A stretch of DNA of 64,000 nt from Caryophanales bacterium UBA4855 (GTDB lineage Bacteria > Bacillota_I > Bacilli_A > RFN20 > CAG-826), in assembly GCA_002399785.1 (NCBI GenBank), contig DHEH01000010.1, positions 124,001 through 188,000 of the forward strand, in the 5' to 3' direction. Below, one piece after another: positions 27,258 through 34,964 of this stretch (positions within the stretch are counted from its first letter, which is position 1; every line of letters begins with the position of its first letter). The notes under the pieces were generated by a model. It was not told the origin of the DNA. It made no database searches and saw nothing but the letters and a program-made list of their open reading frames with translations. A program made the translations under genes and the position numbers.

Positions 27258-28223
27258 TTAATTTTTCTCTTTTTTTAAGCAAATTAAGGTTAATTTATTA
27301 ATAAATCGATCTCTTTCGGCATTATTAATCTTTAAAGATTCATAAAGCGGATCCGCCAAATAATCCTCTCCAGCTAAATCATTAGCGAGTTTTAATACAG
27401 CGGCAATAAAATTATCTAAATCATCCAAAGTTAAATAATCAGGGAAAAAGAATTGAGCACTATATTCGGTAAATTCCCTTGATATCGATGAAACTGTCAT
27501 ATTTTTTTCAGATTTACGTATATAATCTGCAGCCTCTTTAATTACTTTAATTGTTAAATTAATTTCTTCTTTTTTGTCTTTAGGAACAAAAGAATATATT
27601 TTTCCGTTCATTGAAAAAACAATGTTCTTTTCGCTTTCAAGCAAAATTAAGAAAAATACTAAAAGTGAGCAAATCATCGGATCATTTTGTTTATTTTCAA
27701 AAGCAAAATTAAAGATTTCTAAACATTCCGGCAATTTCAAATCATCGTATCTAGAAACCAGTTCAGCAACCAATTTATTAACTTCTTCAAGTTTTTGAGC
27801 TTTCAAAAAAGCATTTTTATAATATTCAACATCATATTTTTTAGTTTCATTATTGGGTTTATCACGCAGTTTAATCAAATCCATTACAACATGATTTAAA
27901 TTACGCAAATATTCTTCTGTTTCTTGATTTACATAAGGTAAGTTTTGATAATAAGGAACCATATCGATTGCCTCATCATCTTTTTTTAAAAAAATCAAAA
28001 GATTAAGAAAGATAAAAGAACCATTAATTAAATCAAAATTCTCGATGGTTAGGTGATTATCTTTGTAATATTTATAGGCCGATTCATGATACAAAGAGCT
28101 TCTAATTCTAAAAATAAAATTAACAAAAACAACTTCAGGATCGCTGGAATTATGATTGTCTTCAATAAACTTATTTATTTCTTCTTGAGACATGTCATCA
28201 TTTAATAATTTTATCTTATCCAT
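27258..28223 (-). CDS. Helical protein of unknown function
   Basis: 321 aa, almost entirely predicted helix, acidic, no signal peptide or TM segment. Pairs of amphipathic helices (for example KYDVEYYKNAFLKAQKLEEV, LPECLEIFNFAFENKQNDP) give a TPR-like look, but I cannot name a family. It lies 1 nt after uvrC with AAGGA before its ATG and is the last gene of mutS2-uvrC-X. Its position in that transcript and next to tig says little about its role. Cytoplasmic scaffold is the best guess, weakly supported. Confidence 0.7.
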   Translation of the reverse strand: MDKIKLLNDDMSQEEINKFIEDNHNSSDPEVVFVNFIFRIRSSLYHESAYKYYKDNHLTIENFDLINGSFIFLNLLIFLKKDDEAIDMVPYYQNLPYVNQETEEYLRNLNHVVMDLIKLRDKPNNETKKYDVEYYKNAFLKAQKLEEVNKLVAELVSRYDDLKLPECLEIFNFAFENKQNDPMICSLLVFFLILLESEKNIVFSMNGKIYSFVPKDKKEEINLTIKVIKEAADYIRKSEKNMTVSSISREFTEYSAQFFFPDYLTLDDLDNFIAAVLKLANDLAGEDYLADPLYESLKINNAERDRFINKLTLICLKKEKN

Positions 28224-28224
28224 T

Positions 28225-29991
28225 TTATTTTTCCTTATGTAATTTATTATAAAGTAAAACAGCTACATTATCAGGTAAAATTTGCTTTAATTCTTCACTA
28301 GTAGCATTAGTTAAATCAGCAATAGTAGAATATGTTTTACTCAATAATTCTCTTCGCTTTTCACCAATTCCATCAATATCATCGAAGATACTTTTAAACA
28401 TGTTTTTATTTCTTTTTTTAATATGTGAAGTTATTGCAAAACGATGTACTTCATCTTGCATTCTTGTAAGCATAAAAAATAAAGGTTTATCATCATCAAA
28501 ATAATGCTCTTCAAGGTTCATATCTAATAATCCACTTGTTTTATGTTTATCAGATTTCACTAGGGAAATGATAGGGATATTGATATTTAACTTCTTTAAA
28601 ACTTCAATACCTGCATTTAATTGTGTAAGACCGCCATCAAGAATAATTAAGTCTGGAAAACTAGATTTTTCTTCTTTTAACCTTGAATATCGACGAGTTA
28701 AAACTTCTTTCATGGAATTGACATCATCTTGTTTATTTTTAGATTGTAAATTAAATTTTCTATACATCTTTTTGACGGGTTCACCATTAATAAAAACAAC
28801 CATTGCACCAATCGCGTTTGTTCCGGATAAATGCGAATTATCAAATAATTCGATTCTTAAAGGTGTTTTTATATTGATGATCTTGCCTAATCTATCAAGC
28901 AAAGCAAGATTATCATCTTCAAGTCTGGCTGTCATAAAATGCTCATCTAAGGCTTCTTTTGCGTTAATTAACACAGTGGAAAGCATATCAAATAATTTGC
29001 CTTTAGAAGGATAAAGAACACGCATATCTTGGAAATAAGACTCACAATCTTGTTTCAATTCATCATTAGTTACAATAAGTTCTTTTGGATGTGGATTAAT
29101 CGAATAATATTGGAAAATAATATCCGATATAAAATCAAGTAATTCACCGATTAATTCATAGACAAAAGAACGTTTTGAAAGCAAAATTCCTTTTCTGTAA
29201 ATAAAAACAACAAGCGAAACATAATTGTCGCGAGTCGAAAACCCCCGCAAATCCCTATCCATTTTGTCAAAAAACTCAACTTGTTGTTTTTCACCAACAT
29301 TAAGAAGAGAACTCAACATCTGATTATATTCGTTAGCTTTTTCAAATTCTAATTGTTCGCTCGATGTTTTAATTTTCTCTTTTAATTTATTAATAACTTC
29401 TTTATTTTCACCTTTTAAAAACGTAGAGATTTCTTGACAAATCTCATTATATTTTTCATTAGAAATCTTATTAATGCAAGGACCTAAACACTGATGCATG
29501 TGATAATATAAGCAAGGAGATTTTGGTACATTTCGGCATTTTCTTAAAGGATATATTTTGTTGATAATATCGACAGTTTCAAAAGCAGCTAAACTATTTG
29601 GAAACGGACCAAAATATTCACATCTTTTATCATTTGTGTTGCGCGATATAGAGACATAAGGATCTTTTACTTTTGTGTGTAAAGCAATGTAAGGATAATG
29701 TTTGTCATCCATAAGCATAATGTTGTAACGAGGATGATGTTTTTGAATTAAATTCATTTCAAGAATTAACGCTTCTTTTTCTGAACTAGTGACAATTGTT
29801 GTAAAGTGATCAACATTAAAAACCATAGCAGCTGTTTTTCCGTTTTGAGGACGCAAAAAGTATTGCGAAACCCTCTTCTTTAAGTTTTTTGCTTTACCAA
29901 TGTAGATGATTTCATTATCTTTATTTCTCATTTGATAACTACCTGGTTTATCAGGTAATAAATCAATCTCTTTTTTTAATAAATCATTCAT
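28225..29991 (-). CDS. uvrC: Excinuclease ABC subunit C
   Basis: 588 aa. GIY-YIG domain first (PDKPGSYQMRNKDNEIIYIGKAKNLKKRVSQYF, about 12-45) for the 3' incision, four cysteines in LRKCRNVPKSPCLYYH and HQCLGPC (iron-sulfur type, about 150-173), UVR motif near 200-230, and an RNase H-like C-terminal nuclease with RIELFDNSHLSGTNAIGAMVVF and DLIILDGGLTQLNAG for the 5' incision, then (HhH)2. Nucleotide excision repair with UvrAB. Its ATG overlaps the mutS2 stop (TAATG). Confidence 0.97.
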   Translation of the reverse strand: MNDLLKKEIDLLPDKPGSYQMRNKDNEIIYIGKAKNLKKRVSQYFLRPQNGKTAAMVFNVDHFTTIVTSSEKEALILEMNLIQKHHPRYNIMLMDDKHYPYIALHTKVKDPYVSISRNTNDKRCEYFGPFPNSLAAFETVDIINKIYPLRKCRNVPKSPCLYYHMHQCLGPCINKISNEKYNEICQEISTFLKGENKEVINKLKEKIKTSSEQLEFEKANEYNQMLSSLLNVGEKQQVEFFDKMDRDLRGFSTRDNYVSLVVFIYRKGILLSKRSFVYELIGELLDFISDIIFQYYSINPHPKELIVTNDELKQDCESYFQDMRVLYPSKGKLFDMLSTVLINAKEALDEHFMTARLEDDNLALLDRLGKIINIKTPLRIELFDNSHLSGTNAIGAMVVFINGEPVKKMYRKFNLQSKNKQDDVNSMKEVLTRRYSRLKEEKSSFPDLIILDGGLTQLNAGIEVLKKLNINIPIISLVKSDKHKTSGLLDMNLEEHYFDDDKPLFFMLTRMQDEVHRFAITSHIKKRNKNMFKSIFDDIDGIGEKRRELLSKTYSTIADLTNATSEELKQILPDNVAVLLYNKLHKEK

Positions 29992-32276
29992 TATTTTAAA
30001 GTAATGATAGTAGCACCAGTTCCACCATCAATATCATTTCCTAACCTAAAAGAAGCGACATAACGTGATGTTTTTAAATAATTATGAATTGCTTGACGCA
30101 ATTTTCCAGTCCCATAACCATGAATAACTTTTACAACTTTAAGATGACGAATAGAACAATCATCTAAATACCTACTCAACGATTCAATTCCTTCATCAAT
30201 ATGATAACCGACTAAATTTAAAGAACTAGAAACCGATTTTTGATTGATAATCTCCATATCAATATCACGAGTTTCTTTGGTTGGCAAAGATGGTTTATTT
30301 GTTAATTCAACCTTTGATTTATCGATATTAACACTCATTCCCGAATCAGTATTCAAGGTTAATTTATTGCCATTAATTCTTGTAATTTGACCTCGCGAAT
30401 TCAAAGCAGAGATAATAACAAAATCACCAATTTTTAATGGCTCTTTTTGAACTTTTTTATTCATTGCCTCAATACGCGCTTCAGTCTTTTTAATATCTCT
30501 ATTTTTCAAAAAATCGCTGTAAATGTCCTCTATTTCATAATATTTCTTATCAATATAAGCATCTAATTCTTCGAGTTTTTTATCTTTCAATTTTTGACTT
30601 TTTTCTCTCAATAATTCTTCTTGTTTTGCATTCTCATCTATTTTATTTTGAAGGACAATTTCTTTAGTTTTAATTTCTTCTTCGCGTTCCTTTAAATTAA
30701 TCTCTTTATTTTCTAAATTTCTGATTCTTAAATCTTCTTTTGTCATGTAATTTTTATTATAAATATTCATTGCATCATTAATTATCTCGTCTTTAAAACC
30801 ATACTTTTTAGCAATTAAAAATCCATAAGATTTTCCACCAACACCAAGCATCATTTTATAAGTTGGCTCAATTTTCTTTTCATTAAATAAGAACGACGCA
30901 GTCAATATTTTTTCGTTACTTAAACCAAATTTTTTAAGTAAATCATAGTGAGATGTAATTAAAGAAACGCAACGTTTTTCAATCAAATATTTAGTAACTG
31001 CAATTGCTAAAGCTTCTCCTTCTTTTGGATCTGTTCCGTTACCAACTTCATCAATCACAACCAAATCTCGACTATTTAAATATTGAAAAATAACACTCAA
31101 ATTAGAAATATGGGCTGAAAAAGTCGATAAATTCTCTTCAATAGATTGATCATCACCGATATCAACATAAATGTGATTAAAAAAACCAATTTCACTATCA
31201 ATAGATGCTGGAATTGCCATTCCAAGTTTTATCATATATGCCAAAGTAGCAACCGTTTTTAATGCAATAGTTTTTCCGCCTGCATTTGGTCCGCTTATCA
31301 ACATTAAAGTTTCCTTACAATCGATAATAAAATCATTAGAAACAACATGTTTTTGATCAAGTAAAGGGTGTCGAGCTTTATACAATTTGACAATTTGGCG
31401 ATTAGAAATTTTTGGAATTGAGGCTTCAATTTCGCGAGCATATTTAGCCTTGCTATTAATAAAATCGAGTTCTCCAATAATAGAATTATTTTTAGTCAAA
31501 ATATCTTTAAAACTAGCGACAGTAAAGGTTAATTCCCTTAAAATTCTATTTATTTCATTTCTTTCTTCAAGTTCATTTAAATGTTTTTCGTTTTCTAATT
31601 CAATAACTTCTAAAGGTTCAATAAAGGTAGTTAAACCGGAATCGCTTAAATCACGAACAATTCCAGATACACTGCTTTTATAAGAAGAATTAATAGGTAA
31701 AGCAAAACGACCATCACGCATAACAAAATTGTCACCAGCCATTTTATCCTTATATTTGTTCATTAAAGAAGTTAATTTTTTATGAATATCAGCATTTAAA
31801 ATGTAAAGTTTGCGTCTAATTTGACTTAACTTCACCGAAGCATTATCGCTAACTTGATTATCGTTAGTAATAGCTTTATTAATTGCGTTATATAATGCAT
31901 CAACAGGTTTAAGATTATCAACTAATGGTTTAATAGAAGCAAAAGGTTCTTTAATCTTTAAAAAATATTTTGATAAATCAATCGAACTGGTTATTTCATC
32001 TTTAATTTTATTAAGAGTAATTTCATCGAGTACACCGCCCTTTTCAATTAATTCAAAAATGGCTTTCATCGATAAAGAAGACACAATAGGCATATCATTA
32101 TAAGAAAGAACAAGTTTAGAAACTTCATCCAATTTATTTAGTTCCAAAATTACTTTTTCACGATCTTTATAAGTTCTTAAAGAAAGTAAAATTTCTTTAC
32201 CTTTTTCCGTTTTAATATATTTATTAACGTGAGAAATAATCTCATCAATTTCTAAAATTTTCCAAGCTTTATCCAT
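29991..32276 (-). CDS. mutS2: MutS2 (Smr-domain MutS paralogue)
   Basis: 761 aa. No mismatch-recognition domain; core and clamp helices, then the ABC-type ATPase with LISGPNAGGKTIALKTVA, STFSAHISNLSVIF and LVVIDEVGNGTDPKEGEALA (about 325-420), a long coiled coil (520-610) and a C-terminal Smr domain with VVKVIHGYGTGKLRQAIHNYL. The Smr entry motif usually written DLRG reads NLVG here. In other bacteria MutS2 acts against recombination intermediates and on collided ribosomes. Promoter: extended -10 TGGTATTAT ending 8 nt before ATG, with no Shine-Dalgarno. Confidence 0.94.
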   Translation of the reverse strand: MDKAWKILEIDEIISHVNKYIKTEKGKEILLSLRTYKDREKVILELNKLDEVSKLVLSYNDMPIVSSLSMKAIFELIEKGGVLDEITLNKIKDEITSSIDLSKYFLKIKEPFASIKPLVDNLKPVDALYNAINKAITNDNQVSDNASVKLSQIRRKLYILNADIHKKLTSLMNKYKDKMAGDNFVMRDGRFALPINSSYKSSVSGIVRDLSDSGLTTFIEPLEVIELENEKHLNELEERNEINRILRELTFTVASFKDILTKNNSIIGELDFINSKAKYAREIEASIPKISNRQIVKLYKARHPLLDQKHVVSNDFIIDCKETLMLISGPNAGGKTIALKTVATLAYMIKLGMAIPASIDSEIGFFNHIYVDIGDDQSIEENLSTFSAHISNLSVIFQYLNSRDLVVIDEVGNGTDPKEGEALAIAVTKYLIEKRCVSLITSHYDLLKKFGLSNEKILTASFLFNEKKIEPTYKMMLGVGGKSYGFLIAKKYGFKDEIINDAMNIYNKNYMTKEDLRIRNLENKEINLKEREEEIKTKEIVLQNKIDENAKQEELLREKSQKLKDKKLEELDAYIDKKYYEIEDIYSDFLKNRDIKKTEARIEAMNKKVQKEPLKIGDFVIISALNSRGQITRINGNKLTLNTDSGMSVNIDKSKVELTNKPSLPTKETRDIDMEIINQKSVSSSLNLVGYHIDEGIESLSRYLDDCSIRHLKVVKVIHGYGTGKLRQAIHNYLKTSRYVASFRLGNDIDGGTGATIITLK

Positions 32277-32284
32277 ACACTAAA

Positions 32285-32293
32285 ATAATACCA
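32285..32293 (-). promoter_or_regulatory. mutS2 promoter, extended -10
   Basis: TGGTATTAT (TGn plus -10) on the minus strand, ending 8 nt before the mutS2 ATG. Transcription would begin at or next to the start codon. Confidence 0.55.
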
Positions 32294-32477
32294 TATAGTA
32301 ATTATTTTTTCATTTTTATTACTCAAAAATAGTTGCAAAATCAATAATCTTTTATAATATAAAAATGAAAAAAATAAGCTTGCAACACCACGTCCACAAT
32401 TTAATTTTTATCAAATATATGGCAAAAATCATATTATTTCTAAAACCTTTAAAACAGCAAAAAAATTAAATTTGTGT

Positions 32478-32490
32478 TATAATGTAATTA
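32478..32490 (+). promoter_or_regulatory. rnhC promoter, extended -10
   Basis: TGTTATAAT with the hexamer at 32478-32483; the ATG is 7 nt further on. No Shine-Dalgarno fits between, so the mRNA is predicted to be leaderless. Confidence 0.6.
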
Positions 32491-33411
32491 ATGATTACAA
32501 TAAAAATTGACAAAACCACTCTCGATAAAATTGTTGATGAGTTTAAAGATTACATAATCGATTCCGATATCGGTTATATTATGTATGTTTTTAAAAAAGA
32601 CAATACTATGCTTACGATTTACAATAATAAAAAAGGCGACACTTTTAAGATGACCATTCAAGGTCAAGATCCAATGAGCATTGCAAAAAAATATAGTTTA
32701 GAAGAAAAAATTATGCCTCGTAAATCAAAAGTTGTTAAAGAATCTCCATTTTTTATTGATGTTGATCAACAAATAGGAAGCGACGAAGTCGGAACAGGCG
32801 ATTTTCTCGGCCCAATAGTAGTTTGCGCCGCTTATTGTGACCACGAAACAATGAAATTAATCGAACAATACGGAATTGTTGATAGCAAAAAATTAAACGA
32901 TACAACCATCATGAGAATCGTTCCTTTACTAATTAAAAAAGTTTATTATTCGGCAAAAATTTTAGAAAACGATAGATATAACGGAGCTTATCAAAAAGGT
33001 TTTAATATTAATAAAATTAAAGCCATTTTACATAACCACTGTTTAATAGAATTACATAATAAAGTTCCTTATGTCAAAAACGTTTATATGGATCAATTTA
33101 CTCCAGAAGAAATGTATTATAGTTACTTAAATGGTATCGATAAAGTCGAAAAAGACATAATTTTTAGAGAAAAAGGTGAAACATATTTTCCAAGTGTCGC
33201 GCTAGGAAGTTGCATTGCACGTTACTTATTTTTAGATAATATGACATTTAAAGCAAAAAAATACGGAATGAAAATTCCTTTTGGAGCCGGAAATGAAGTT
33301 AATGTTTTTGCTAAAAAATTCATAACAAAATTCGGTATTACAGAATTTGATAAAATTGCAAAAAAGAATTTTGCAAATTACAAACAAGTTACGGATTCTA
33401 AATTAGTTTAA
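32491..33411 (+). CDS. rnhC: Ribonuclease HIII
   Basis: 306 aa. An N-terminal TBP-like substrate-binding domain (about 1-85) is followed by the catalytic domain starting IGSDEVGTGDFLGPIVVCAAY, the hallmark of RNase HIII rather than HII. Further conserved residues are DSKKL, the Tyr-rich segment and VALGSCIARY. It removes RNA from RNA/DNA hybrids. It is one of few plus-strand genes, is transcribed away from mutS2, and its end overlaps the convergent rluD-type gene by 9 nt. Confidence 0.95.
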   Translation: MITIKIDKTTLDKIVDEFKDYIIDSDIGYIMYVFKKDNTMLTIYNNKKGDTFKMTIQGQDPMSIAKKYSLEEKIMPRKSKVVKESPFFIDVDQQIGSDEVGTGDFLGPIVVCAAYCDHETMKLIEQYGIVDSKKLNDTTIMRIVPLLIKKVYYSAKILENDRYNGAYQKGFNINKIKAILHNHCLIELHNKVPYVKNVYMDQFTPEEMYYSYLNGIDKVEKDIIFREKGETYFPSVALGSCIARYLFLDNMTFKAKKYGMKIPFGAGNEVNVFAKKFITKFGITEFDKIAKKNFANYKQVTDSKLV

Positions 33412-34314
33412 TTTATCGATTACATCGGTAAAATATTTTGGAAGAGGACAGGTAACTGTCATCTCTTTTTTTGTTTTAGGATGAACGAATGTAAGTTGGT
33501 ATGCGTGTAAAAGTTGACCATCATTATATAAATCTATTTTCCCACCATACAAAGAATCTCCGGTTACTGGATGATTAATGCTAGACATGTGAACTCTAAT
33601 TTGATGTGTTCTTCCTGTTTCTAAGATACATTTAATCAATGTATTATGCGAGAAACGCTTGATAACCTCAAAGTGAGTAACCGCATCCTTGCCATTTGTA
33701 TTATCGATAGTCATTTTCAATCTATTAGATTTATCGCGACCGATAGGACCAATAATTTTTCCTTTTTCAGACTCAATAACACCATCAACAAGGGCCATAT
33801 ATTCTCTATGCATCGTGTGATCTTTAAGTTGATTGGCAATAAAAAGATGACTTGAATCATTTTTACATATTAAAAGTAATCCACTCGTATCTTTGTCGAT
33901 TCGATGCACTATTCCAACTCTATCCAAGCCGTTTATAGTAGATAATTCTTTCTCGTTATAAATCAAAGCGTTAACTAAGGTGTCATTATGATGACCATCA
34001 CCAGGATGAACAACCAATCCTTTTGGTTTATTGATAACTAAAATATCATCATCTTCATAAATAACATCTAACTTTAATTTTAAAGGTTCAAGTTCTTCTT
34101 CATTTTCTCTAGTAACATATTTAACTTCTATTTCATCACCAGGAAAAACTTTATAACTTGGCGAAACAGATTTTTGATTGACTTTTACAAGAGATTTTTT
34201 AATAAGTTCACTAAAATATACCCTGCTATAATCAGGATTTATTAAAGAGAGAGCTTTATCGATACGTAAACTTCCTAAATTAGAAGGAATGATGTAATTT
34301 ATTATTTTTTCCAT
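33403..34314 (-). CDS. RluD-family 23S rRNA pseudouridine synthase
   Basis: 303 aa. An N-terminal S4 domain (LRIDKALSLINPDYSRVYFSELIKKSLVKVN) precedes the catalytic domain, whose HRIDKDTSGLLL holds the essential Asp (near 145). GRTHQIRVHMSSINHPVTGDSLYGG is also canonical. It belongs to the RluA/RluD superfamily; the exact uridines modified cannot be read from the sequence. It touches lspA at 34314, as lspA-rluD does in Bacillus (rluD = ylyB position), and is read from the ileS T-box promoter. Confidence 0.93.
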   Translation of the reverse strand: MEKIINYIIPSNLGSLRIDKALSLINPDYSRVYFSELIKKSLVKVNQKSVSPSYKVFPGDEIEVKYVTRENEEELEPLKLKLDVIYEDDDILVINKPKGLVVHPGDGHHNDTLVNALIYNEKELSTINGLDRVGIVHRIDKDTSGLLLICKNDSSHLFIANQLKDHTMHREYMALVDGVIESEKGKIIGPIGRDKSNRLKMTIDNTNGKDAVTHFEVIKRFSHNTLIKCILETGRTHQIRVHMSSINHPVTGDSLYGGKIDLYNDGQLLHAYQLTFVHPKTKKEMTVTCPLPKYFTDVIDKLN

Positions 34315-34964
34315 TATTTTTTGTCACCACTAATATCTTTTGACTCAATAGCTTGAGCTTTTTGAGTGGCTATTTTGTTTTTGTCGTGTTCTTCTTTAAC
34401 CATATCAACGACAAAATAAATAATTAATGCAATTACTGAACAAACAACAAAAGCGTCAGCAACATTAAATATTCCAAAATTAGAAAGCCAAGCCGAAATA
34501 TCGAACATATCGATAACACCATCTTTGTAAAAAGTTCTATCAATTAAATTTCCGACATCTCCAGTGAATACGCAGGCTAAAATAAGCCATAGGCCGAACT
34601 TAATTTGTTTTCTTTTAATAATTAAATAAACCAAATAACCAATCAAACCAAACGCAACTAACCAAGAAACGATTGCAAAAATTATTCTAAAAGCTAAAGC
34701 ACTATTAGGATCATTTGTTCCGATTCCAAAAGCTGCACCTGTATTAGTAACGTAAGTAATTCTTAAAAAACTACCTATAAAATCATTTGCTACACCTTTA
34801 CTATAATTGGTTGAAACATATATTTTTGTTACTTGATCTAGAGTGATTCCGATAATAATTATCAACAAACTTGTAATAAGTAAAAGCAAGTGCTGTTTAG
34901 TAAAATAAGGGGTCTTTGCAAGGGATTTTGAATTTATTTCAGTATTTTTTGACATCTTGGACAT
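34314..34964 (-). CDS. lspA: Lipoprotein signal peptidase (signal peptidase II)
   Basis: 216 aa, longer than usual (about 150-170) because of a 25-residue N-terminal extension and a charged C-terminal tail. Four TM helices. Catalytic aspartates sit in GNLIDRTFYKDGVIDMFD and FNVADAFV; the DQVTKIYV and NTGAAFGIG segments are also conserved. It removes signal peptides from lipoproteins such as the one at 50416-51117. The start is set by GGAG at good spacing, inside the last 31 nt of ileS. Confidence 0.95.
   Translation of the reverse strand: MSKMSKNTEINSKSLAKTPYFTKQHLLLLITSLLIIIIGITLDQVTKIYVSTNYSKGVANDFIGSFLRITYVTNTGAAFGIGTNDPNSALAFRIIFAIVSWLVAFGLIGYLVYLIIKRKQIKFGLWLILACVFTGDVGNLIDRTFYKDGVIDMFDISAWLSNFGIFNVADAFVVCSVIALIIYFVVDMVKEEHDKNKIATQKAQAIESKDISGDKK

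Noticed and set aside
28568..29014. 148-codon plus-strand frame inside uvrC
   Set aside because: Antisense to the conserved UvrC nuclease domain; length is due to codon bias in an AT-rich gene.
32365..32469. Plus-strand 34-codon frame after a TATAAT in the mutS2-rnhC gap
   Set aside because: Starts 6 nt after a -10-like box but has no ribosome site, a basic low-complexity product and no sign of coding constraint. AT-rich gaps give such frames often.
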